From the NCBI GenBank assembly GCA_051747385.1, contig JBNJGB010000014.1, positions 89,782-153,781 on the forward strand: a stretch of 64,000 nt of DNA, given 5' to 3'. The notes under the pieces were generated by a model that had not been told where the DNA came from, did no database searches, and saw only the letters and a list, made by a program, of their open reading frames with translations. The translations under genes were made by a program, and so were the position numbers. The DNA is from JBNJGB01 sp051747385 (GTDB taxonomy: Bacteria; Myxococcota_A; UBA9042; PHBI01; JACKFB01). Position 1 is the stretch's first letter. Every line of letters starts with the position of its first letter. Positions 1 to 8,174 of this stretch are shown in pieces.

Positions 1-78
1 GGCATGACGCCCCCCGGGGGTAGCTGCTAGCATCGCGGGTCCGTCCGGGCTGACGCCCGCCCGAGCACCGAGGAGCGC

Positions 79-2163
79 ATGGCTGCAGACGAGCAGGGCA
101 GCCCTCCCAACCCGTTCCGTCCCCTGGCCGAGGCCCGGCCCGAGGCCTACGTCGGCGCGGTGACACGGCACGTCCGGGACATCGTGTGCGTGGTGGATCG
201 CGCCGGGCGCCTGGCGTTCGTCAACGACGCCCTCGCGGGGATGCTCGGCTGGGATCCGGCGGCCAGCCTGGGATCGGACGCCCTGTCCGTGGTGCACCCG
301 GAAGATCGCCAGGCGGTGCGCGACGCCCTGGCCCGGTGCGTGGCCGAGGGCGCCCATGCGGAGGTCGAGTTCCGCGGACGTCACCGGGACGGCCACTGGG
401 TGGAGTTGGAGTCCGTGGCCGTCTCCCAGCTTCGGGATCCCCTGGTCCACGGCGTCGTGGTGTGCACGCGCGACGTCGGCCGCCACAAGCGCATCGAGGA
501 GCGGCTCCGCTCCCGGGAGGCCTGGTTCCTCGAGGTCACCCGCCAGATGGACGATGTCCTGCAGGTCGTCACGCCCGACCTGCACACCCTCTTCGTCGGG
601 GGCTCGTGCGACCGGGTCCTGGGCTGGCCCCGCGGCGACCTGGTGGACCTGGATCCCTTCGCCTGGGTCCACACGGCCGACCGGGAGAAGCTCCAGGCGG
701 CGTTCGAGCGCTGCCTGGCCGCGGACGAGGCCCGGATCGAGGTCTACCTCCGCGGGGAGCCCAAGGACGGCGGCATCCTCCACCTCCAGTCGCTCCTGGT
801 GAACCGCACGGCGGACGAGACCGTGGGCGGCGTGGTCATCACCACCCGCGACGTCACGGCCTTCAAGCGCCGTGACGATCTCACCGGGCTGCCCAACCGC
901 TCCGTGTTCCTCGAACGCCTGGGCCACCTCCTCCGTCAGCTGCAGCGGGATCCGGCGCGCCACTTCGGCCTGCTCCTGGTGAACCTCGATCGGCTGCGCA
1001 AGGTCAACGAGGGGCTGGGGCCGGACGCCGGAGACGAGCTGATCCAGGCCGCGGCGAGCCGCATGCGCGCCGGGATCCGCCCCACGGACACCCTGGCGCG
1101 CCTGGGCGGCGACGAGTTCGGCGTCCTCATCGAGCCCATCGACGACGTGACGGACGCCACCCGGGTCGCCCAGCGGCTGCTCCGCCTGATGGAGATCCCC
1201 TACGACATCGACGACCACGAGCTCCACATCACCGCCAGCATCGGCGTGGCTCTGAGCAACAGCGGCTACACGCGCCCGGCGGACGTGCTGCGGGACGCCC
1301 ACGCGGCTGCCGTGCGCGTGAAGGCGCGGGGCGGCGCGGCCCACGAGATGTTCGACGAGCAGATCGGCACCCGGGCCCGGGATCGGCTCAACCTGGAGAC
1401 CGAGCTCCGCTACGCCATCGACCGCCGGGAGTTCGTCCTCCACTACCAGCCCATCATCGACCTGGAGGATGGCCACGTGGCCTCGTTCGAGGCCCTGGTG
1501 CGCTGGCAGCACCCGGAGCGCGGCCTGGTCTCGCCGGGCGAGTTCATCGAGGTGGCCGAGGAGTCCGGCCTCATCGACGACCTGGGCTGGATCGTGATGC
1601 AGGAGGCGTGCGCCGAGGCGATGGCCTGGGAGCAGCAGTCGGAAGGCGTCGAGCCCCCGCAGGTCACGGTGAACGTGTCCGGATGCCAGCTCTCGAACCC
1701 CAACCTGGCCACCCGCCTGGAGGTGCTCCTCCGCGAGTCGGGCCTGCCGGGGCATCGGCTCGAGCTGGAGCTCACCGAGACGGCCCTCATCCGCTATCGC
1801 GACGTGGCCGAGCGGATGATCCGGGAGATCCGCAGCCTCGGCGTCCGCCTCTGCCTCGACGACTTCGGGACCGGCTACTCGTCCCTCAGCTACCTCCACC
1901 GCTATCCGTTCGACGTCCTGAAGATCGACCGCTCCTTCGTCGACCGGGTGAAGGGGGACCACCGCAAGCAGGAGATGGTCCGCGCCATCCGCGCCCTCGC
2001 CCAGGCCCTCGAGCTCGAGGTCGTGGCCGAGGGCATCGAGACGCCGGAGGATCTGGCGGCGATCCGGACGCTCCGCTGCCACTACGGACAGGGCTACTTC
2101 TTCGCCCGCCCGCTGCCGGCGGACGACGCGAAGGCCCTGCTCCGCAGCGACAGCCGCTGGTAG
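79..2163 (+). CDS. PAS-PAS-GGDEF-EAL cyclic-di-GMP enzyme
   Basis: A 694-residue cytosolic protein without membrane segments. Two PAS sensor domains (about residues 22-140 and 148-265) precede a GGDEF diguanylate cyclase domain and an EAL phosphodiesterase domain. The cyclase signature GGDEF is intact at residues 343-347, with an RxxD inhibitory site (RPTD, 334-337) five residues before it. The EAL motif is intact at 471-473, and the later DDFGTGYSSL, KIDRSFV and EGIET motifs are present, so both c-di-GMP synthesis and hydrolysis look possible. Which activity dominates cannot be read from sequence. The ATG follows GAGGAG at a good distance. It stands alone, converging on the next gene. Two PilZ-like proteins at 6335 and 12455 are possible c-di-GMP receptors nearby. 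Confidence 0.93.
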   Translation: MAADEQGSPPNPFRPLAEARPEAYVGAVTRHVRDIVCVVDRAGRLAFVNDALAGMLGWDPAASLGSDALSVVHPEDRQAVRDALARCVAEGAHAEVEFRGRHRDGHWVELESVAVSQLRDPLVHGVVVCTRDVGRHKRIEERLRSREAWFLEVTRQMDDVLQVVTPDLHTLFVGGSCDRVLGWPRGDLVDLDPFAWVHTADREKLQAAFERCLAADEARIEVYLRGEPKDGGILHLQSLLVNRTADETVGGVVITTRDVTAFKRRDDLTGLPNRSVFLERLGHLLRQLQRDPARHFGLLLVNLDRLRKVNEGLGPDAGDELIQAAASRMRAGIRPTDTLARLGGDEFGVLIEPIDDVTDATRVAQRLLRLMEIPYDIDDHELHITASIGVALSNSGYTRPADVLRDAHAAAVRVKARGGAAHEMFDEQIGTRARDRLNLETELRYAIDRREFVLHYQPIIDLEDGHVASFEALVRWQHPERGLVSPGEFIEVAEESGLIDDLGWIVMQEACAEAMAWEQQSEGVEPPQVTVNVSGCQLSNPNLATRLEVLLRESGLPGHRLELELTETALIRYRDVAERMIREIRSLGVRLCLDDFGTGYSSLSYLHRYPFDVLKIDRSFVDRVKGDHRKQEMVRAIRALAQALELEVVAEGIETPEDLAAIRTLRCHYGQGYFFARPLPADDAKALLRSDSRW

Positions 2164-2181
2164 GGAGCAGGCTCGGACCGC

Positions 2182-2544
2182 TCAGCTGACGCGGGTGCGC
2201 AGCCAGTCCAGGTCGAGCTTCGCCGGGTGGTCGATGTACGGCTCGGGGTCGTCCACGACGTTGTGGAGGTGCTGCTCCCGGACCTTCCACGTGAGGTCGG
2301 GGGACGCCTTGCCGTGCTCGACGATGTCGAGGCGTCCGTCGTCGAGCATCCGGATGGTGAACCAGTCGTGGGGCTGGTCGCCGCGCTCCTTGTAGATGCC
2401 GACGCCCACGTGCTTGTCGCCGAGCAGCTTGCGGCCGCCGGCCAGGATCTGCTTGTAGGGGAACTCGTCGCGGTGCTGCCCGATCGCGCGGTTGACGACG
2501 TCCAGGTACTGGGTGAACAGCGCGGCGGTGGTCAGGTCGGCCAT
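2182..2544 (-). CDS. Small conserved-looking protein of unknown function
   Basis: A 120-residue soluble acidic protein that I do not recognise. The ATG at 2544 is preceded by GAGGAGG five bases upstream, which fixes the start. The sequence has no signal peptide or membrane segment. It contains regular alternation around YKERGDQPHDWFTIRML and a HxxxxVDDPEPYIDHP stretch, suggesting a small alpha/beta fold. It converges with the PAS-GGDEF-EAL gene, the stops being only 18 bp apart, and is preceded on its own strand by a 374-bp stretch and the DoxX gene. No function is proposed. Confidence 0.8.
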   Translation of the reverse strand: MADLTTAALFTQYLDVVNRAIGQHRDEFPYKQILAGGRKLLGDKHVGVGIYKERGDQPHDWFTIRMLDDGRLDIVEHGKASPDLTWKVREQHLHNVVDDPEPYIDHPAKLDLDWLRTRVS

Positions 2545-2918
2545 GGGGGCCTCCTCGTGGCTGGGGTGCAACCGCCGAGAGCAATACAAGCCGCGTGCCA
2601 CGCGACCCCCGGGGGCCGGGTCGTGACACACATCTCCCCAGCTCCAGAGGGCGCGCGCCAGGGCGCCAGGCCGCAAGGCCGCGGAGTGCCCCGGGATCGT
2701 GGTGGAAAGCCACGCACCGAGGCGTTCCGCGACGCCAACCCCTCTCCGCGCCCACCGGCGCCTCGCCCGCGAGCCTCGCCGCGGGGCCGACATGGTTCCC
2801 TCCTGCTCCCGTGTGTGTCGGGGTCGAAACGCGCGTGCAGCCCAAGCCCGCGCCCGTCCCTGACCACCAAGATCACCAAGGAGAGGGCCGCAGCCACCGA
2901 CGAGGGGCCGGAGCCCGG
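2545..2918. other. Intergenic stretch with a degenerate interspersed repeat
   Basis: There is no convincing gene here; the frames crossing it are fragments of long GC-rich shadow frames. Positions 2642-2688 resemble the short repeat at 17151-17200 (shared core GCGCCAxGGCGCCAxGCCGC). Around 2860-2885 lies a CCACCAAGATCACCAAGG stretch of lower GC. The promoter of the 120-residue gene should lie in the left part, but no clear -35/-10 pair is visible. Confidence 0.5.
2642..2688 (+). repeat. Degenerate solo copy of the GCGCCAAGGCGCCAAG repeat
   Basis: Aligns by eye to 17151-17200 at roughly 35 of 45 positions, and to the inverted copy at 34286-34332. It corresponds to the inner arm of the ~255-bp MITE-like element at 10313, 34012 and 60753, so it may be a decayed relic of that family. 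Confidence 0.5.
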
Positions 2919-3398
2919 CTACGCAGGCCAGATCGCGTGCGAGGTGCCGTGCGTGGGCTCCTCGGTGTCGCCCCGCTCGAACACGTAGTGGTCCACCGAC
3001 AGCCGCCCGGCCCCGAACACGCTGAACAGGCACAGCAGGAACAGCACCAGCGCGGCGAACTCCAGGTTCTGCGCCATGGTGAACAGCCCCTCCTGCATGT
3101 GCACGAAGAAGACGGCGCCGAAGAGGACGGGCACCTGGACCAGGGCCGACAGGCGCGTCACGAAGCCCGCCGCCAGGAGCGCGCCGCCTGCAAGGTGAGC
3201 GCCGGCGACGTAGTGTGCGAGGGCCACCGAGGCCGCGGGCACGGCGTGGCGGCTCATGGTGTCCGTGACGAAGGTCACGTCCTGGATGAAGTACACGCCC
3301 TTCACCACCAGCCCGATGCCGATGTAGATGCGCACGAGGTCCCACGCGACGTCGAGGTTGGCGAGCGTCCACGCCTTGAGCTGTCGCCAGGTCTCCAT
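2919..3398 (-). CDS. DoxX-family membrane protein
   Basis: A 159-residue protein with four predicted membrane helices (about residues 22-40, 55-80, 84-100 and 112-132), the arrangement typical of the DoxX/DoxD-like family. The motif region YIGIGLVVKGVYFI in helix 1 and HYVAGAHLAGGALLAAG in helix 2 fit the family. The biochemical role of most members is unsettled; some act with oxidoreductases in thiol or sulfur redox balance. The start METWRQLKAW is chosen because upstream codons in this frame overlap the divergent aldehyde dehydrogenase promoter region; GGGAGGTGCTCG precedes the ATG. It is divergently arranged with the dehydrogenase (178 bp between starts). Confidence 0.85.
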   Translation of the reverse strand: METWRQLKAWTLANLDVAWDLVRIYIGIGLVVKGVYFIQDVTFVTDTMSRHAVPAASVALAHYVAGAHLAGGALLAAGFVTRLSALVQVPVLFGAVFFVHMQEGLFTMAQNLEFAALVLFLLCLFSVFGAGRLSVDHYVFERGDTEEPTHGTSHAIWPA

Positions 3399-3577
3399 CG
3401 AGCACCTCCCGCGCGCCTCTCCGGCCTCCGGCCGCGGCGCGCCGCTGCGATTCCCTGGGGGCATCACCCGATGCAAGGAGGATACCGGCGCCGGAGGACG
3501 GGGCGTGCCGGTTGCATGCCGGGGCGCCGTGCGCGACGGTCGGGGAGCGACCCCCGGCGACGGCGAGGAGGACGAGC

Positions 3578-4945
3578 ATGACGCTGAAGGTGGTGAACCC
3601 CACGACGGGCGAGACGATCGGGGCGTGGGAGCAGATGGCGGCCGAGGACATCGAGGGGGTCCTCCGCGACGCGGACGAGGCCTTCCGGGCCTGGCGGCGG
3701 ACGTCCTTCGAGGGGCGGGCCCACAGGATGCGCGCCGCCGCACGCATCCTGGCCGACCGGGCGGAGGAGCTCGCCGCTCTCATGACCCGGGAGATGGGCA
3801 AGAGGATCGGCGACGGGAAGAAGGAGGCCGAGAAGTGCGCCTGGGTCTGCGACTACTACGCGGAAGTGGCCGCCGGGTTCCTCGCCGACGAGGCCATCGA
3901 GACGGACGCCGGCGAGAGCTTCGTCGCGTACCGTCCCCTGGGGCCCATCCTGGCGATCATGCCCTGGAACTTCCCGTTCTGGCAGGTCTTCCGCTTCGCC
4001 GCCCCGGCGCTCATGGCGGGGAACGCGGCGCTGCTCAAGCACGCGCCGAACGTGCCGGGATGCGCCCGGGCCATCCAGGAGGTCTTCGAGGACGCGGGCT
4101 TCCCGGAGGGGCTGTTCACGGCGCTCTTCATCGACGTCGAGCCCGTGGGCCGCATCATCCGCGACCGGCGCGTGGCCGGCGTCACGCTCACCGGGAGCGT
4201 GGCGGCCGGGAGCAAGGTCGCCGAGCAGGCCGGCGCGGCCATCAAGAAGACCGTCCTCGAGCTGGGAGGCAGCGATCCGTACGTGGTGCTCGAGGACGCC
4301 GACGTGGATCACGCGGTGGACGTCTGCGTGAAGAGCCGCCTCATCAACTCCGGGCAGAGCTGCATCGCGGCCAAACGCTTCGTCGTCGTCGAGCCGGTCC
4401 GCGAGCGCTTCGAGCAGGCGTTCGTCGAGCGCATGCGCGGCGTGAAGATGGGCGACCCCGCCGATCCGGAGACGGATCTCGGGCCCCAGGCGCGGCACGA
4501 CCTGCGCGACGACCTGCACCGGCAGGTGGAGGAGAGCGTCGAGGCCGGCGCGCGCTGCCTCCTCGGCGGCTCCGTCCCGGAGGGCCCCGGCGCGTTCTAC
4601 CCGGCGACCGTCCTGACCGACGTGGCCCCCGGAATGCCCGCCTACGAGGAGGAGCTGTTCGGCCCGGTGGCCGCCATCATCCCCGCCGCCGACGAGGAGG
4701 CGGCCATCCGCATCGCCAACGACTCGCCGTACGGCCTGGGCGCCGCCGTGTTCAGCCGTGACGTGGAACGCGCCCGCCGCATCGCCGCCGACGAGCTGGA
4801 GGCTGGCGCCGTCTTCGTCAACGACTTCGTCCGCTCCGATCCGCGTCTGCCCTTCGGCGGCGTCAAGGACAGCGGCTACGGCCGCGAGCTGTCCCACCAC
4901 GGCATCCGCGAGTTCGTGAACGCCAAGACCGTCTACGTCCCGTAG
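3578..4945 (+). CDS. NAD(P)-dependent succinate-semialdehyde dehydrogenase-type aldehyde dehydrogenase
   Basis: A 455-residue aldehyde dehydrogenase. The family motifs are all present: the PWNFPFW dinucleotide and oxyanion region, LELGG with general base Glu228, and the nucleophile Cys262 in GQSC, spaced 34 residues from the Glu as in active enzymes. The N-terminus (VNPTTGETI) and total length match the short Sad/YneI-type succinate-semialdehyde dehydrogenases better than the longer GabD type. Predicted reaction: oxidation of succinate semialdehyde or a related aldehyde to the acid. The ATG follows GGCGAGGAGGACGAGC. Substrate is inferred by family only; a broader aliphatic aldehyde is possible. 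It converges on the DUF454 gene with 44 bp between stops. Confidence 0.9.
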   Translation: MTLKVVNPTTGETIGAWEQMAAEDIEGVLRDADEAFRAWRRTSFEGRAHRMRAAARILADRAEELAALMTREMGKRIGDGKKEAEKCAWVCDYYAEVAAGFLADEAIETDAGESFVAYRPLGPILAIMPWNFPFWQVFRFAAPALMAGNAALLKHAPNVPGCARAIQEVFEDAGFPEGLFTALFIDVEPVGRIIRDRRVAGVTLTGSVAAGSKVAEQAGAAIKKTVLELGGSDPYVVLEDADVDHAVDVCVKSRLINSGQSCIAAKRFVVVEPVRERFEQAFVERMRGVKMGDPADPETDLGPQARHDLRDDLHRQVEESVEAGARCLLGGSVPEGPGAFYPATVLTDVAPGMPAYEEELFGPVAAIIPAADEEAAIRIANDSPYGLGAAVFSRDVERARRIAADELEAGAVFVNDFVRSDPRLPFGGVKDSGYGRELSHHGIREFVNAKTVYVP

Positions 4946-4989
4946 GGATCAGCCCTCCAGGCCGAGGTCCCGGGCCTGCCTCGCCCGCC

Positions 4990-5454
4990 TCAGCGCCTGG
5001 AGGGCACCGACAGGAGCCAGGCGACGACCGCCACGCCGACGACCGACATGGCCACGCGCGCTCCCAGGTGGGGCACGAAGAACACCACGGAGGAGCCGAT
5101 GGTCAGCACCACCAGTGTGACGGCCACGGCCTTCGCCCGGGCCGGGATGGTCCGGGACTGCTGCCACTGCCAGATGACCGGCCCGAACACCCGGTTGTCC
5201 ATCAGCCACGCGTAGAACCTGGGCGACGAGCGCGCGAAGCACGCCGCGGCCACGAGCACGAACGGCGTCGTGGGCAGCACGGGGAGGAACGCCCCGAGGG
5301 CGCCGAGGCCTAGGAACACGAAGCCGGCCAGGACCCACAGCAGGCGAACGACGGCCGATCCGCGCGGCGCGGCGTCCTCGTGGAAGCGTCCGCGCCGGTC
5401 CTCCCAGCGGGGAAGCTCGCGCGGCGGTCGGGGCTCTGGGCGAGTGGCGTCCAT
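4990..5454 (-). CDS. DUF454 (YbaN-like) inner-membrane protein
   Basis: A 154-residue protein with a charged, Arg/Pro-rich N-terminal 35 residues followed by three to four hydrophobic segments (about 37-54, 58-74, 107-128 and 133-150). The LPVLPTTPFVLVAAACFARSS core is the signature of the DUF454/YbaN family. Function in this family is unknown. The start at 5454 avoids the overlap with the divergent peroxiredoxin gene that longer frames would require. The 133-bp divergent spacer likely carries both promoters. Confidence 0.88.
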   Translation of the reverse strand: MDATRPEPRPPRELPRWEDRRGRFHEDAAPRGSAVVRLLWVLAGFVFLGLGALGAFLPVLPTTPFVLVAAACFARSSPRFYAWLMDNRVFGPVIWQWQQSRTIPARAKAVAVTLVVLTIGSSVVFFVPHLGARVAMSVVGVAVVAWLLSVPSRR

Positions 5455-5587
5455 CGGCGCGCCACAGCCTAACCGTGCGCGTCCGTCCGATCGAGGTTCG
5501 GTGGCCTGGGCGCGGACGCACCTTGTGCGACCGCCGCAGCGGGCGCAGACTGGACGCTCCCCCACAACACGAGCCGAGGAGGATCCG

Positions 5588-6226
5588 ATGGCACTGCGTC
5601 TCGGCGACACGGCCCCCGACTTCACCCAGGACTCGTCGGAGGGCGAGCTGAGCTTCTACGACTGGGCCGGCGACGGCTGGGTCGTCTTCTTCTCGCACCC
5701 CGCCGACTACACGCCGGTCTGCACGACCGAACTGGGCGCCGCGTCCCGGCGGAAGCCGGAGTTCGACGAGCGCAACGCCAAGCTGCTGGGCCTGTCCGTC
5801 GACCCGGCCTCCTCCCACGAGGGCTGGATCCGCGACATCGAGGACACCCAGGACACGAAGATGAGCTTCCCGATCATCGCCGACGCCGACCGCAAGGTCT
5901 CGAACCTCTACGGCATGATCCACCCGAACGCGTCGGACACGCTCACGGTCCGCTCGGTGTTCTTCATCGACCCGGACAGGAAGGTGCGGGCCACCCTCAC
6001 CTACCCGGCCTCCACGGGCCGCAACTTCGACGAGCTCGTGCGGGTGCTGGACTCGCTCCAGCTCACGGACCGCTTCGAGGTGGCCACCCCGGCCGACTGG
6101 GCCGCCGGCGACGACGTCGTGATCGCCCCGTCCATCACGGACGAGGCGGAGCTCGCGCGGAAGTTCCCCAAGGGCTACGAGGAGGTCCGCCCCTACCTCC
6201 GCATCACGCCGCAGCCGGGCGACTGA
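5588..6226 (+). CDS. 1-Cys peroxiredoxin (Prx6 type)
   Basis: A 212-residue thiol peroxidase that reduces hydrogen peroxide or organic peroxides. The active-site motif HPADYTPVCTTELG carries the peroxidatic Cys45. No second conserved resolving cysteine is visible, as in the 1-Cys Prx6 group, and the length and C-terminal extension (to about residue 212) fit that group. The ATG lies after GAGGAGGATCCG. It is divergent from the DUF454 gene and converges on a PilZ-like gene. A GGTCCC-TCC-GGGACC hairpin just after the stop (about 6238-6252) could aid termination, although no T tract follows. Confidence 0.93.
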   Translation: MALRLGDTAPDFTQDSSEGELSFYDWAGDGWVVFFSHPADYTPVCTTELGAASRRKPEFDERNAKLLGLSVDPASSHEGWIRDIEDTQDTKMSFPIIADADRKVSNLYGMIHPNASDTLTVRSVFFIDPDRKVRATLTYPASTGRNFDELVRVLDSLQLTDRFEVATPADWAAGDDVVIAPSITDEAELARKFPKGYEEVRPYLRITPQPGD

Positions 6227-6334
6227 TCGCCTGCCGGGGTCCCTCCGGGACCGGGGTGCGCCCCGGATCTGCTCCACGTGAAGGACAGCAGCGCGTGCGC
6301 CAGGCTCGAGACGTGGCTCGGCAGGGCCTGACCC

Positions 6335-6742
6335 TCACGGGCGCAGCCGGGCCACGGCCTCCTGGAGCATGGCCGGATCGTGGGTCATCGCCGAGCGCCG
6401 ACGGATGCGGCCCAGCAGCGGCGCCCGCGCGGCGTCGACGTAGCGCTCCAGCGCCGCGCGCTGCTCCACGTCGAGGCACACCTCCAGGACCACCAGGTAG
6501 CGATACTCCGCGTCGGCCGGGACGAGGACGTCCTCGCGCACGTCCACGACGCGTGCGGACAGGTCGAGCATCCGCGTCTCCGTCGCCGTGAGCGGATAGA
6601 GGGTCACGGGGCTCCCGGCGTGATACTGCACGCCGACGTCGATGAGGAGCCGATCGCGCTCCATCCGCAGGGCGCGCCCGAGGTTCAGGCTCTCGCCGTC
6701 GTCCACCAGGATCCGAAGCCTGCGTCGCCGTCCCATCGCCAT
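6335..6742 (-). CDS. Degenerate PilZ-like protein
   Basis: A 135-residue protein. An Arg-rich start (GRRRRLR) precedes a beta-rich region of about 90 residues that resembles PilZ domains in pattern, and the RRRRLR stretch could serve as the RxxxR motif that binds c-di-GMP. The second PilZ motif (D/NxSxxG) is not recognisable, so ligand binding is doubtful. Three in-frame ATGs occur at the start; 6742 is preferred because AGGGGG lies six bases upstream. It is 135 bp downstream of the HU gene on the same strand, separated by a strong hairpin, so it is probably transcribed independently or by read-through. Confidence 0.65.
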   Translation of the reverse strand: MAMGRRRRLRILVDDGESLNLGRALRMERDRLLIDVGVQYHAGSPVTLYPLTATETRMLDLSARVVDVREDVLVPADAEYRYLVVLEVCLDVEQRAALERYVDAARAPLLGRIRRRSAMTHDPAMLQEAVARLRP

Positions 6743-6842
6743 CCTCATCCCCCTGTCACGCCTCGAGGTTCGAGTCGTCCATGGTGGGGGACGCGGCGCG
6801 GCTGGCAAGAAAGACGATCCGCCGGTGGACGCCGTGCCGCTC

Positions 6843-6872
6843 GGGCCGCGCGGGGCAGGCCCCGCGCGGCCC
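6843..6872 (-). terminator. Perfect GC hairpin downstream of HU
   Basis: A 14-bp perfect inverted repeat (GGGCCGCGCGGGGC and its complement, 2-nt spacer) five bases after the HU stop. No T tract follows on the minus strand, so it may stabilise the 3' end or act with Rho rather than being a classical intrinsic terminator. Confidence 0.55.
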
Positions 6873-6877
6873 CATCG

Positions 6878-7165
6878 TCAGCCGTTGACGGCCTTCTTGA
6901 GGACGGCCCCGGCCTTGAAGCGCACGCCGGTGCTCGCCGGGATCTGGATCGGCTTTCCCGTCTGCGGGTTCCGGCCGGTCCGCGCGGCGCGCTTCGACGT
7001 GTCGAAGGTGCCGAACCCTGTGAGGGTCACCTTCTTGCCATCCTGCAGGGCGCCCTGGATGGCGTCCGTCATGGCGTCGAGGGCCTCCCCGGCCTGCTTC
7101 CGGGTGATCTCCGCCTGCTCGGCGATCTCGGCGATCAGCTCCGCCTTGGTCATGGACTCGGCCAT
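6878..7165 (-). CDS. HU-family DNA-binding protein
   Basis: A 95-residue histone-like protein. It begins with the typical MTKAELI..IAE helix, has the GFGTF hinge and the RxxRxGRNPQTGKPIQIPAS DNA-binding arm, and ends with KAGAVLKKAVNG. HU bends and compacts DNA as a dimer. The ATG at 7165 is preceded by GGGAGGAGTGCC. An alternative ATG four codons inside (MTKAELI) is possible, but the strong ribosome-binding site fits the longer form. It is followed by a hairpin and a PilZ-like gene. Confidence 0.95.
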   Translation of the reverse strand: MAESMTKAELIAEIAEQAEITRKQAGEALDAMTDAIQGALQDGKKVTLTGFGTFDTSKRAARTGRNPQTGKPIQIPASTGVRFKAGAVLKKAVNG

Positions 7166-7300
7166 GGCACTCCTCCCGTGTCGTGTGGGTTGTGCCGGGT
7201 AGCCTAGCGCAACGACACGCTTCGTCCACCCCCATGCGAAGCTTCTTGGTGGTTGCGCCGCAGCGCGCGGCGCCCCGGGACGCCCCCGGCTCCCACCGTC

Positions 7301-8053
7301 TCAGTGCCGCCGCTCGCTGAAGGGGGGCAGATCGTCGGAGGCCAGGATCCGCGACACCTCGGCCGCCGGCTCGCCGGGCTCGAGGAGCTGGCCCGTCTCG
7401 TGCAGCTCGACGAACTTGGCGCGGCGCGGAAAGCGCGATGCGTCGGTGGCGCGGATCCGCTCCTGCATCCCGGTCGCCACGACGCCCGGGGCGAAGTCCA
7501 CCACGGCCACGTCGCGGCCCTCCAGATCCGGGACCTCCTCCAGCTCGGCGCCGAGGACCATGCCGGCCATGCGGAGCGCCGCCTTCGTCGAGCAGTAGGC
7601 GGACCACCCCGGGTACGCGGACGTGGAGGCGCCCGACCCGATGTTCACGATCCGCAGGGGCACGTCGGAGGCGCGGCGGACCAGCAGGCCCATGAGCCAG
7701 ACGGGTGCCGCCACGTTCACGGTGAGGGCCCGAATGAGGTCGTCCGGTCCGAGGTCGGGGGTCGGCGCGATCGGGGCGAGCACGCCTGCGTTGTTCACCA
7801 GGCCGAGCCGCTCGGGCTCCACCCGGCCCATGAGATCGTCCACGGCCTCCTCGAAGCGCTCGGCGGCGGCGGCCGGCTCGGAGAGATCGGCGATCACGTG
7901 GGAGTAGCCGTCCCGGCACAGCTCTCCGGGTGCCTCGCTGCGCGCGGATCCCAGCACGGACCATCCCTCGTCGAGCAAGGTGCGGGCGACGGCGAGGCCC
8001 AGCCCGCGGCTGGTGCCGGTGACGATTGCGAGTCGGCTCGGTGTTCGGGTCAC
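7301..8053 (-). CDS. Short-chain dehydrogenase/reductase
   Basis: A 250-residue classical SDR. The Rossmann motif TGTSRGLG lies near residue 10, NNAG near residue 85, the catalytic serine lies in NIGSGAS, and the Tyr-Lys pair is in YCSTK. Overall it looks like the sepiapterin-reductase-like group, but the substrate is unknown. A GTG at 8053 is chosen as start because GGAGGAACCC lies directly upstream; an ATG 30 bases earlier has no such site. It is divergent from the polyprenol-kinase-like gene (121 bp between starts). Confidence 0.88.
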   Translation of the reverse strand: MTRTPSRLAIVTGTSRGLGLAVARTLLDEGWSVLGSARSEAPGELCRDGYSHVIADLSEPAAAAERFEEAVDDLMGRVEPERLGLVNNAGVLAPIAPTPDLGPDDLIRALTVNVAAPVWLMGLLVRRASDVPLRIVNIGSGASTSAYPGWSAYCSTKAALRMAGMVLGAELEEVPDLEGRDVAVVDFAPGVVATGMQERIRATDASRFPRRAKFVELHETGQLLEPGEPAAEVSRILASDDLPPFSERRH

Positions 8054-8174
8054 GGGTTCCTCCTGTCGGTGGGGCGCCACCATACCGGTTCACCGGGCAG
8101 CCTACCGGACTCTCGACCCGCGACCCCACCCCGGCTATCCTGGCGCCGGCTGCGCGACCGTTGGAGGGGACGAC